A stretch of 13,533 nt of DNA from NCBI RefSeq assembly GCF_000003605.2, contig NW_003121458.1, forward strand, positions 9,163 through 22,695. Reading direction: 5' to 3'. The DNA is from Saccoglossus kowalevskii. Its lineage: Eukaryota; Hemichordata; Enteropneusta; Harrimaniidae. The translations under genes were made by a program, and so were the position numbers. The notes under the pieces were generated by a model. That model saw only the letters and a program-made list of their open reading frames with translations, was not told the DNA's origin and made no database searches. Below, piece by piece: positions 1-8,473 of the stretch; within the stretch, counting starts at the first letter, position 1, and each line of letters opens with the position of its first letter.

Positions 1-828
1 CACTTGATGTACCGTCTTGCCTCCTGAAACTGAACGATCCCTATACACATGATATAACAAGCCTCCATATACCTGGAACTCGGTTGTATGGTGCCCTCTC
101 ACTTCTGGTTCTCTCTTATTATAATATTTCTTCAACGATGTGTCTGCTTGCTTCATCTCGATTAATTTGTCTTTTGTTACATGTGCTCCAGCCTTTACAT
201 CACACACTTTGAGCGGCTTCACCTTACCAGATTTCTTCGCTTGCGCTCTGGTTGTTACTGCTCCACTCACATTCCACACTGGATCCGGGTCATCTGGTGG
301 TCTTGCTCCGGGCACATTCCCAACAATTAACTCATAGATTGGGTCCTGCACACATAATGCTTCAACCGTGCCTCTCAAATATGGCGTATCAATTTCCACC
401 ATGGCGACTGGAACCGTTCTTACAGTACGATCAACCATCAATATATGACCCATCTTTTTTGTATACTGGTCATCTGGTACCAAGCTCTTCTTGACTATAA
501 TGCCATTACACCCAGTGTCTCTCAACATGGTCACAACTGTGTCACCAACCTTCCCTTGACCCACAGGCAAAGTCCTGTCCTCCACAACGCCACTCCGTTC
601 CATACATGCACCATTTACAACCATTAACTGCTCCCCCGATGCTAACAACTTCTCAATCATTTTAGGCACATCACTGTTAATTTGAACAGCACAGCTAGCA
701 CTGATATTAGACTCCTCTTTAACCACTGCAGCTGCACCAGTAGTAGTGCTGGGTTTGACACTCTTTCTTTCTTGACCCCTGTGTTGTCCACTATGGCAGA
801 ACTTAGCCACATGTCCTATAGCACCACA
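1..828 (-). CDS. pol: Retropepsin (aspartic protease) and start of the following pol domain, same frame as gag, open to window edge
   Basis: Directly after the third TAG the gag frame continues for 276 codons without a stop to position 1. It completes the second zinc knuckle (H at 813-811, C at 798-796) and then encodes a retropepsin that cleaves the polyprotein. The catalytic triad LRDTGCNG lies at about 525-502, with DTG at 519-511, and the C-terminal strand YELIVGNVPGAR at about 337-301. A linker with VTTRAQAKK follows. The last 60-70 residues (TSLKKYY..., GGLLYHVYRD, KTVHQV) resemble the segment that precedes the HHCC zinc domain of integrases rather than the start of a reverse transcriptase. 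That would fit the protease-integrase-RT order of Gmr1-like elements, but the decisive part is outside the window. Confidence 0.85.
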
Positions 829-1902
829 CTAAAGGCACTGTCCACCTTTGTCATGGTTGACATCAGCAACGCGGGATGGACGTTGTGCTGCTCGATGACC
901 AACACCCTGACATACAAAACACCGGATACTACTACCCTGTCCCACATCAGTGTTTCTAATGGCTGTCTTATCATTACGCCTCACCTGGTCCTTCGTGGAT
1001 AACTGTCGATCATGTGCCACTAGGTACTGCTTTGCTATTACTGCCAACTCATCTAAATCTTTGGGTGCTCTTTCTTTAAGATAAACTGCAGGATCTCTTG
1101 TACAGGTACAAATAAACTGCTCCTTCACCATCAAGTCGGTAACACCATCATATGTTGCTGCAGTGCCTGACAATTCAACCCATTTAGCAAAATAATTCTT
1201 AAGCCGCACAATTAACTGGTCAGGACTCTCAGAACTTTCAGGTTTAATTTCACGGAATCGCTTCCTCTACCCATCTTCTGTGAAATCGTATCTTGTCAAC
1301 AGCGCCACCTTCACACGATCATAGTCAACTGCATCAGTGTCGGACATCCTGGAATATACTTCCAGTACTCTACCAGTCAACAGCGCACTCAATTTTGTGG
1401 CCCATCCATCTCTATGCCAACTCGCATTCGTTGCAAACCTCTCAAACCGCAATAAATAACTATCAAGTTCGTCCTTACCATCAACAAATGCAGGCAACTT
1501 TGGTGCATCACTGACCACATTTTTTTGAACACCAAAATCAGCCTGTTGAAACTCCGGCATTGCTGCTTGCAGCTCTAATTTCCTCAACTCAAATTCTCTT
1601 TTCTTTTCTTCCGCTTCCAATCGTAACTTTTCCCTTCTTTCCTCAATCTCCCTTTCCTTTTCTCGCTATTCTGCTTCCGCTTCCAGCCATAACTTTTCCT
1701 TTCTTTCCTCAATCTCCATTTTCCTCACCTTTGCTTCTATTTCCATTTTTGCCTTTCTCTCTTCCCTCGCCGCTTGTCTGTCAGCCCGCTGAGAACTCAG
1801 TTGCTCCAAAATAAATTTCCTTTTGTCTTCTCCAGTCATTCCCAGTTCATCCGCCCATTCCATCAACTCTTGTTTCGACTTATCTTTTATCTCGCTAGCC
1901 AT
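829..1902 (-). pseudogene. gag: Ty3/gypsy Gag (coiled coil, SCAN-like capsid, zinc knuckles) with three in-frame TAG stops
   Basis: Gag packages the element RNA into particles. The frame starts at ATG 1902 (MASEIKDKSKQELMEWADEL), about 45 bases after the LTR. A highly charged Glu/Arg/Lys helical region at about 1840-1560 looks like a coiled coil and contains a 66-bp duplication. The capsid-like region follows (about 1520-1030; motifs LDSYLLRFERFA, LSALLTGRVLEVYSRM). Two CCHC zinc knuckles follow at 921-796. In the first (CFVC..GH) the final Cys is replaced by Arg; in the second the residue before its second Cys is a stop. The stops are TAG at 1666-1668, 1267-1269 and 829-831, and the frame is otherwise continuous, with no frameshift. 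The copy is probably non-functional unless the stops are suppressed. Confidence 0.88.
1613..1744 (-). repeat. Two-copy 66-bp tandem duplication in the gag coiled coil
   Basis: The plus-strand words GCTTCCAATCGTAACTTTTC (from 1613) and GCTTCCAGCCATAACTTTTC (from 1679) start two 66-bp units. In protein this is a 22-residue repeat beginning EIEERREKLRLEAE and EIEERKEKLWLEAE. The 66-bp unit preserves the frame. The first TAG stop lies in the upstream (N-terminal) unit. It probably arose by slippage in a purine-rich strand. Confidence 0.75.
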
Positions 1903-1926
1903 GTTGTCTTCGATATGTCTTCACTG

Positions 1927-1944
1927 TTCCCGGACGAGCCCCCA
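1927..1944 (-). other. Primer-binding site complementary to tRNA-Pro
   Basis: On the minus strand, two bases after the LTR end, the sequence is TGGGGGCTCGTCCGGGAA. It matches 17 of 18 bases of the well-known tRNA-Pro primer-binding site of murine leukaemia virus, and its complement is the tRNA-Pro 3' end including CCA. Position next to the LTR and the TGG start are diagnostic of a reverse-transcription primer site. The gag ATG follows only about 24 bases further on, so the leader is very short. Confidence 0.9.
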
Positions 1945-2225
1945 GATGTCACACGCAACGTAATATTACCGTAATTGGTATAGTACAGGTGTGATGGTTC
2001 AAATACCAAAATGGCAACAGTAACAAAAAAACTTCCCTGGCGGCGATGATAAAATACGAACACGGAGCCAACAGATGAGGTTTCAACTAGTACTGGTATT
2101 ATTATACTCTGCAAACATCAAGTACAATAACGCGGTAAAACTCCACTTCTCCAATGACTAGATACTTAAACTCAAATACCATTCAACGAGATCTCCGATC
2201 TGAACTCAGTGCTGAACAACTCCCC

Positions 2226-2233
2226 TATATATA
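2226..2233 (-). promoter_or_regulatory. TATA-like box of the LTR promoter
   Basis: The sequence TATATATA, followed on the minus strand by GGGG, lies in the LTR between the heat-shock-like motifs and the presumed R region. A second AT stretch (TATTTATA on the minus strand, 2245-2252) lies just upstream. Either could set the start site, which would then fall near 2200. No transcript evidence is available. Confidence 0.5.
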
Positions 2234-2298
2234 CCCCCACTGTCTATAAATAGACCATTACATCAGCATACATAATGAGTCTGGAACTTACTACCAAT

Positions 2299-2414
2299 TT
2301 CTAGAATGTTCCATTACCTTCTATTGCCTCCTACAGTGTTCTATTACCTATTCAACCATTTTCTAAAAAAATCTAGAATATTCCACCCAGACACAGTACG
2401 GTTCTAGAACATTC
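2299..2414 (-). promoter_or_regulatory. Cluster of three heat-shock-element-like motifs in the LTR U3
   Basis: Heat-shock factor trimers bind alternating nGAAn/nTTCn pentamers. On the plus strand there are TTCTAGAATGTTC at 2299-2311, ATCTAGAATATTC at 2371-2383 and TTCTAGAACATTC at 2402-2414. The first and third are perfect three-pentamer arrays and the second has one mismatch. They lie about 65-185 bp upstream of the minus-strand TATA-like sequence, where enhancers normally sit in U3. The arrangement is visible in the sequence; heat inducibility is inference. Confidence 0.6.
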
Positions 2415-3306
2415 TCAGTGACACGGAAGTGGTAAATAAGTCGTATGCGACAATTCCACGTATAATATTATACTTTTCATCTACTGTCTTCTTTTCAATA
2501 GTATCTTCAGTAACATTGCTTTTGCAATATGTATTTTTACTGGGTGTTGGTCACTAAATGTGAAGTTTTTCATTACTGTCAATATCTGCGCCTTTGTGTA
2601 CATCGGTTAATGAACGTATGAGCAGTTTGGGGTTCAGAGGGAATTTAAGTCTGTTAAGTTAGACGTTTCGAATTGAAGAAGTCGAAAGGAGTCTCTTTTC
2701 CATAGGGGATTCTATAAATGCATACTATCTGATTCGAATAACGCTATAGATTCTACATAATCCCTGTCACTCGATACTCCCGCAGTTTGTTTTCATGAAA
2801 ACATTAATGTGTATATAGGTTCATTTGAGGTGGATTGGAGAAGGTAATCAGGCGTCTTGTTACTTGCATCGGTTTCCGTTGTGTTGTTATCGGTTGGAAA
2901 ATTGACTCTTGTCTCCATGTTCAATGGCTGTATTATTTTGACTCATTTGCATTTGAATATTTTAGACACAAACCATATTTTGTTTATGTTCAACAGTTCC
3001 GCATTGTTCTTGGTCACTTGTTGTTTTAATACATTGGTTGTAGCACGTGAAATGGTGTTTCTCGGATATGGTGTTAATAACCCTTTCAAGTTTATTTACC
3101 TACCTATCATGTACACCTGTCGTTTAAAGGACTGTCTACATTATGAATTGTTATATCCCAGTGGAATTATACGTGGTGTTCTGACTACTTGGTTCCTACA
3201 CATTATTTGAAATGAAGTGAGTCCAGGTATAATTTAATAAAGTGATAAACTGTGGACTATTTAGGAGCTCATTCCCAGAACGTGTGTATGCTCATTTGCA
3301 TTCATA

Positions 3307-3324
3307 CATGCGCGAACGCGCATG
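3307..3324. repeat. Perfect 18-bp palindrome CATGCGCG-AA-CGCGCATG
   Basis: Two 8-base inverted arms flank AA. It has three CpG pairs in each strand arm context and stands out in AT-rich surroundings. It could be a protein-binding site or chance; nothing nearby assigns a role. Confidence 0.5.
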
Positions 3325-4816
3325 GTTCCATGCAACACATAAAATACATTGACGTGCTTTAAAATCTGTAACTGTGATACCATAGAGAAATGCTTCAAAA
3401 TCAACCTTCACTGAAAATCCATTCAGTTAATTTTGCAAGTAGTTATATATTAACCATACGAACAATAATTAACAATAGTAAATAAGAATATAATTGATAA
3501 AATGCGTGTTCTGGATATATCCAAAACCTGGAAAAGACGTATTTCTACTTCTCACATTGGCAGAATTCCGCGCCGTCATCTTCGCAGAGCAGATAATCAT
3601 GCGTACAACGAATTGACAGTTGCTATGGTCACAGAGATTATTGGATGCAGATTGATTGTAGGTTTTAATTAGTCTAAGCTGCACGTTATAATTTGGATTG
3701 ACGCGACAGCAGGTAATTTTGTAGCATGGGATTGGACAACTCTAATAACAACGTAGATTGGCATAACAATTCCAAATTATCAAATTATAATATTTATCAT
3801 TCTCCATGTAGTCACCATTAATGATGATGTCAGCTAAAGATCACAGTGATCTGGTTCTTGTGCTCACAGCTGTTATGTATTTTAATACAACACAGACTCC
3901 GGGTAGATGAATTAACATTTTATATTTTTGTTGTGAGAGTTCAGCTCATCGTTGTATAACCTGCCTGTTGGTTACCACACAAATTTGATAACATTGGTGC
4001 ATTTTCAAGCTACCGTGCGCCGCGTTATTAAGGAAACGGGAAAAAGACGAGCCACTAACTCTATGACTCTAAACTACCACTGGTTGGTTATTTACTTTTA
4101 TAACATTTCCTCGTGAATATTCAAATCCTTGTTCCAACAATACCCCGGTGACGTAGAATGACATAGCTTGTGGCTTCTACCTCGGCATCTTTTAGCACAT
4201 CGTGGTTCTTTGCCCAATTACAATCAAGCCTACCATCGGTGCCCCTGAATATTGGCCAGCATCAAGGTTCACATTATATATCTTGGTGAGCAACTTCAGG
4301 ATTGGCTGCAGGGCTTATACCAGATTTATCAAGGTAAGCCCACGCTGTACATCATTAATGACTGTTTGGCCACAATGACGCTAACAAAGTCAAAGTGACC
4401 GGGATCAGAACTCCTTTAAAGTTTGTCACAGACAAATTATGTGATTCTTACACAAGAAGAACAGTCTGCTTACAGAGAAGAAACGTGCTAAGCTTGTATT
4501 TTAGACTGCTTATAAAGTGATGATATGATACTAGAAACATGGTTAGCAATTTGTATTCAGGCATCAATTTGTGTTGTATGTGTGGAGTAGCAGCAGCAGC
4601 AGCTGACTATTGAACATCTCATTGGAAAGCAGTCATGGATTGTGACGATTTGATCTAGCATATATATAACAAAGTGAACTGAAAAATCCACTAGACAATT
4701 CACCTGTCAATTTACATCAGAAACATGATTCAGAGAAACTGGAGGTAGTTTATAAAAGCCAAGCTGGGTGCAAGTGAGAAATACTAGCTACACTGTTTAC
4801 AGGGGGTGCGAACATG

Positions 4817-4861
4817 ATCAGGGTTGTGCAGCCCACAGGGCCCCTGTGGTGCAGCCCTGAT
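4817..4861. repeat. Imperfect 45-bp GC-rich hairpin
   Basis: The outer arms ATCAGGG (4817-4823) and CCCTGAT (4855-4861) pair. The inner arms CCACAGGG (4833-4840) and CCCTGTGG (4842-4849) pair around a single C. Between them is an asymmetric unpaired part (9 versus 5 bases). The sequence also contains near-direct repeats of GTGCAGCCC. It may be a transposon remnant or a small structured element; no function is assigned. Confidence 0.55.
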
Positions 4862-5227
4862 GACGGGCTAGCAAGGCTCTATGCCAGGTATAATCCAGGC
4901 TGGGGGCAGCTATGACTCTTGGACAAGCAATGCTTCAACTATACGAGTTAGACACCATGCCTCGTTTCCCCTCTAAATCGGCCTGATCTTTAAGCTAACC
5001 CATTTGTTGGACATACAACCAAAGTGATACCTGTGTACTGTATTGCCTCAATGGCATTATTTATCTCCACTTACTGTGGCTTTTACAAATATTGAACATG
5101 TGTGCCCATGTCATCAACATCATCCTGGCCATCACAGTAAAAGATATGCTAGTTAAACAGGAGATCCTACCTATCCTGGTATTATGAAGTAATGGCTTTC
5201 ATAGAATTGCGTATCGGCGCTTCCTAT

Positions 5228-6630
5228 GTACAGATAAGCACTCTGTTACCAGAATACTTCTTTTGCAGGCCCAGGTATTCATATGTAAGTGTGGTTGTCT
5301 CCCATATATGAGGTAGCTCTTGAATCACCTTAGTCCCAAAGTTCTGGTCTAGGTCCGAATGAAGTCTGCTAGAAAACCATAGTGAAGCAGAAAGTGCTCC
5401 ATTAATGTCACTGCTGTAGTTTTTGCATTCTGGTTTTGTAGGCACTGCCACTGCATAGGGTGTGAAATGATCAATCCCGACCAAGATATTCTTACGTCAC
5501 ACTTTTGATGGCTCCAGGGTAAGGTAGCCCATGCACAAAAGTTCAAAGGGCTGAATTTGTTGATGCTCGCTAACGGAATGCAGATCAAAGAGATCAGATT
5601 GTGCCTTGTACACCTATGACCTGTATGCACATTTGCATTCATATCTTGATCCATTCTGGGCCAATAAAACCTTAAATAAAACATTAAAAGTGCCTCCATG
5701 GCCCAACCATGATAAGCCTCAGGCAGCAGCAATTAACAACATTCCTTTCCTTCCACATTTTCTTGCACCTGATTCTTGCATAATTTGACTCCTTCAACAT
5801 CAATTTTACCTCAGCAATCTCACCATTTCTCTCATGTTGAGTAGACTTATGGGCCTTTCTAGCATACAAACACAGTCTGGGAATCACTGGGTCTTTCCAC
5901 TGTAGCTCTTTTCATTCATCCATATTGAATGCACCCATCTTCCAAGTTCTTCCAATTGAACCTCTGCAGCAGGCATGGCAGATGTGTGTTAAGCCATTCA
6001 TATTTCTACATCAGCCTCCTTCTGCATATACATGTTCTGATGCTCCCTGGAATGGAATCCAATAAAGCCAACCATTATGAATAGTGTAATTCTTAATGTA
6101 TCCCTGTTGTGGCCTATGTGATCCACATCGCCATTATGTCTAACAGACCAATATTGCAGTTCAGAATGGTAGTGTGACAATAATATACCGTTGCAACAGG
6201 CAAGTTGGCAATCCCATGCCAGTCCTCTGTTACAATCGTGTAGTAAACTCATTGAGTAGCTTAGTGATTTTCTAGTAGTGGCAATATATCCCTCTACCAC
6301 AAGAACTTTTCTTAAAGAACTCGCTGGCACTGGTTGCTAAATCACATTGGTGGCCTGAGACACTTGAAGTGACCAAATGGCGTGCTGAATGCTGTCTTTT
6401 CCATATTTCTGTCATCCATGACCACCTGCTAGTACCCAGATTTAAAGTCTAACATGCTGAAATTCTTTGTAATTTGCAGGAGGTACATGCATATGGTGTT
6501 CTCTTATCTGCTTATCATCTGTTAGTCTTATCCTATGCTTCTCTGAATCGCGAGACCCCAGGTCATTGTTGTGCTTAGAGAAAACATCTGCATTGTTTTC
6601 AAAAAAGGCCCTGACCCTCAGCCAATTGAT
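5228..6630 (-). pseudogene. pol: Decayed Ty3/gypsy pol fragment (pre-RT, RT, RNase H, integrase) with internal deletions
   Basis: Read on the minus strand, several frames add up to a conventional gypsy pol in the order RT-RNase H-integrase. The pre-RT linker ends RLTDDKQIREHHMHVPPANYK (6624-6462). It is followed in another frame by RT core motifs LDFKSGY, QVVMDDRNMEKTAF and GHFKCLRPPM (6461-6310). Roughly 75 codons normally between these parts are missing, and so is the YxDD active-site region. An RNase H end (SELQYWSVRHNGD, about 6180-6130) follows. The integrase zinc-domain remnant (LLPEAYHGWAMEAL, RFYWPRMDQD, 5732-5620) lacks the two His and has Cys changed to Gly. The integrase core (GIDHFTPYAVAVPTK, LHSDLDQNF) is at about 5480-5330 and ends near 5228 before the last catalytic Glu. 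Many stops and frameshifts show that it is long dead. No LTR was identified. Confidence 0.85.
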
Positions 6631-7582
6631 GTCTATGGAGCTGGACTTGGGACATGTTGAACTTCACTTCAATTAAATCAAACTGCTTTCACTGACATTT
6701 CTCACATCAGCACTTTGAGAGCTGGTATCTCATCCCACTCTGTCACAGCGCAAGGGCTGCTTATTGCTATTGAGAGGGGCACCCATGTATCTCACACTGG
6801 ACAGGGGGTTCTTTCACTGCTAGAATGGGGTAGACAAGACAATATTAATGGAAATGAAATACACATACAATAAAATATCAAGTAAAAGTTCCTGGCTTTA
6901 ATACCTCTCAGAATAATTACAAGAAACAAAGCACAGAAAAATACAATGAATAAATTCACTAACATATTTCCTATGGAAGTGTGCATTGCTGATGCCTCTC
7001 ACAGTTCCAGTATGTGGAAATGAATGAGTCAATGGTTTCCGTAACACAACACAGTCTTGTTTGTACCTCATTCTTCGACTGCATTAAGTGTCAGTTGCAA
7101 CTGCATGTCATAGTCATTTATATCCTCACCTTTCTTTCCTCTCTCTCCCGACATTGAACCACTCTCCACTTCAGCATAGAGAATCTCCAATGCAATGATG
7201 ACATCAACATGCATGTCCTCTCCCATGTTCATAACCAATTCTGATGCATCACTTTTTAATAACACCTTTAAAAGAGTTGGGTTAGAGAGTCTCTGCTTTC
7301 CTCATACAACCAATCGCATATTTTTATTGTCGGGAAGCTACATCCCTGTTACGCTTGTTGTTGCCAGAAAACTGAATGCTGTTCCCAGGTGTGGGGATGC
7401 TTTTCGGAATCTCCACATCAAGGCAGCCGACCATGTTTTCATTTGCAGTCCCACAAAAATTATCCCTCTCCCAACAGTGTCGTTCACATTAATTGTGCAT
7501 TTCCTCCTCAATAATCCATCACTATATTTCTGTTCCTCGTCTACCATTCTATAGTATGGTTTGTTTCATATGCATATTAGTA
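6631..7582. other. Unassigned stretch between the pol fragment and the hairpin repeat
   Basis: Overlapping open frames on both strands occur at 7195-7554 (plus, 119 codons) and 7338-7547 and 7068-7265 (minus). I could not match them to a family. The minus-strand reading NMVGCLDVEIPKSIPTPG (around 7430-7380) is faintly reminiscent of a DDE transposase but is not convincing. A transposon remnant is possible. Confidence 0.35.
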
Positions 7583-7659
7583 ACAAGTCATTGTCAATGA
7601 CACGTCCCCGTTCCGTTCATATTTGAGTGACATATACATTCAAAGCAGATCATGACCGA

Positions 7660-8390
7660 AATGCACCTGCATATGTACAACATATTGTGCTAAATCTGAA
7701 CAAAATCCATCCATGCATGACTGAGATCCGGTTCTGGAATTGTGAAAATACGTGATTTTGATGCATTTTCGGCCTTAAAATGGCCGCCAGTCGGCCATTT
7801 CGAACTTGATCCGAAAAATGACGTGCATCAAGGTCCTATTATGTTTAATGTATGTACCAAATTTGAACAAAATCCACCCATGCATAACTGAGATACGGGT
7901 CCGGAATGGTGAAAATGTGCGATTTCAATGCATTTTCGGCCTTAAAGCGGCCGCCATTTGGCTATCGTTAATGAGATCATGAAACAAATGCACATACATA
8001 TTTGTGACATGATGTACCTTGTGTGTGTGAAGTTTGAACTCGATCAATCCAAGCATGTCTCGGATACGGATCCAGAACTGAATTCTTTAAAACAAAATGG
8101 CCGCCAGTCGGCTATTTCGAACTTGATCCGAAAAAAAAAATGACGTGCATCAAGGTCCTATTATGTTTAATGTATGTACCAAATTTGAATGAAATCCGTC
8201 CATGCATAACTGAGATCCGGGTCCGGAATGGTGAAAATGTGCGATTTTGATGCATTTTCGGCCTTAAAATGGCCGCTATTCGGCTATCATTAATCGGATC
8301 ATGAAAAAAATGCATGTGCATACGTCCCATATAATGTGTGATGTATGAGTGAAGTTTGAACTTAATCGGTCCATGCATGTTCGAGATACA
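7660..8390 (+). repeat. Alternating A/B tandem monomers (~160 bp, ~320-bp higher-order period)
   Basis: CGAACTTGATCCGAAAA recurs at 7801 and 8118 (317 bp apart). TGCATTTTCGG occurs at 7762, 7929 and 8251, with a degenerate site near 8085. One monomer type ends GGCCGCCAGTCGG...CGAACTTGATCCG (A) and the other GGCTATC.TTAAT..GATCATG (B), giving A-B-A-B. Each monomer also holds AAATTTGAAC.AAATCC..CCATGCAT.ACTGAGAT. The open frames inside (7958-8143 plus, 8112-8435 minus) are repeat artefacts. Confidence 0.75.
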
Positions 8391-8434
8391 GGTGATCACG
8401 GACGCACGGACGGACGCACACAGGGCAAAACACA

Positions 8435-8469
8435 AGTCCCCGTTTTCGGACTGCGTCCGAACGGGGACT
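8435..8469 (+). repeat. 3'-terminal hairpin of repeat copy 1
   Basis: AGTCCCCGTTTTCGGAC pairs with GTCCGAACGGGGACT around TGC, apart from a 2-base bulge. ACTAAT follows directly; the CTAA|T end would resemble a Helitron CTRR|T terminus, although here the CT is part of the hairpin stem. Confidence 0.8.
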
Positions 8470-8473
8470 AATA

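Larger units (their letters stand above)
1..2423 (-). mobile_element. Ty3/gypsy LTR retrotransposon, 5' half (LTR, PBS, gag, protease), truncated by window edge
   Basis: Read on the minus strand, the order is LTR, tRNA primer-binding site, short leader, gag, zinc knuckles and retropepsin, which is the standard start of an LTR retrotransposon. The element leaves the window at position 1, so the rest of pol and the second LTR are not seen. The capsid-like region (for example LPAFVDGKDELDSYLLRFER near 1505) is of the SCAN-like type. SCAN domains of vertebrates are known to derive from the gag of Gmr1-like gypsy elements, so a Gmr1-like assignment is plausible but inferred. The copy looks fairly young: the reading frame is uninterrupted over about 634 codons except for three TAG stops, and no frameshift is visible. 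It is a different family from the pol fragment at 5228-6630. Confidence 0.9.
1947..2423 (-). repeat. 5' long terminal repeat (477 bp)
   Basis: On the minus strand the repeat begins TGTCACTGAG and ends GCGTGTGACA, giving perfect 6-bp terminal inverted repeats TGTCAC/GTGACA with the usual TG...CA ends. Two bases separate its 3' end from the primer-binding site. U3 carries repeated GAA/TTC motifs (2299-2414) and a TATA-like stretch (2226-2233). I found no clear AATAAA on the minus strand inside the LTR. The second LTR is outside the window, so the boundaries rest on the termini and PBS spacing rather than on alignment of two LTRs, and the target-site duplication cannot be checked. Confidence 0.85.
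2424..5227. other. Non-coding stretch without recognised genes
   Basis: The region is AT-rich with stop-dense frames. The longest open frame (2857-3210, plus, 117 codons) is hydrophobic and matches nothing I recognise. The only structures noted are a short GC-rich palindrome at 3307-3324, a larger imperfect palindrome at 4817-4861, a short CAG run near 4590 and an octamer-like ATTTGCAT at 3294-3301. Part may be flanking or internal DNA of old transposons. No RNA gene was seen. Confidence 0.5.
7583..8473 (+). mobile_element. Non-autonomous hairpin-ended repeat with internal ~160-bp tandem units, copy 1 (HINE/'pearl'-like)
   Basis: The left end AACAAGTCATTGTCAATGAC holds the palindrome-like CATTGTCAATG and is followed by GTCCCCGTTC. 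The right end is a hairpin whose outer arm is the inverse of GTCCCCGTTC. In between are about four diverged units with shared words such as TGCATTTTCGGCCTTAAA (7762, 7929, 8251), and a GGACGCACGGACGGACGCAC tail precedes the hairpin. Subterminal inverted repeats, a 3' hairpin and internal satellite-like monomers are features of Helentron-derived HINE elements and of 'pearl' elements of bivalves. The same termini recur at 12152-12593. It has no coding capacity. The exact borders are uncertain: TAAC occurs just outside both ends and could be a target duplication, which Helitrons do not make. Confidence 0.75.

Noticed and set aside
140-1002. Plus-strand open frames at 140-337, 252-494, 445-627 and 682-1002
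   Set aside because: They are antisense shadows of the minus-strand protease/gag frame, which has clear DTG and CCHC motifs.
1293-1974. Plus-strand frames at 1293-1514, 1560-1814 and 1774-1974, including a Phe/Pro-rich one
   Set aside because: They are shadows of the gag coiled-coil coding strand; the Phe/Pro/Leu richness is just the complement of Glu/Arg/Lys codons.
1979-1998. GGTTCAAATACC as a tRNA B box
   Set aside because: It sits inside the LTR with no A box or cloverleaf around it.
1887-2114. Minus-strand 75-codon frame across the LTR end and PBS
   Set aside because: It overlaps the LTR, PBS and gag start in another frame and has no domain.
2835-3210. Two overlapping plus-strand frames of 64 and 117 codons
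   Set aside because: They are hydrophobic, AT-driven composition with no recognisable motif or splice context.
7068-7554. Opposed open frames that might be a transposase remnant
   Set aside because: One minus reading looked faintly DDE-like, but no catalytic spacing or family signature could be shown.
7958-8435. Open frames inside the hairpin repeat
   Set aside because: They follow the tandem monomers, which are non-coding repeat DNA.
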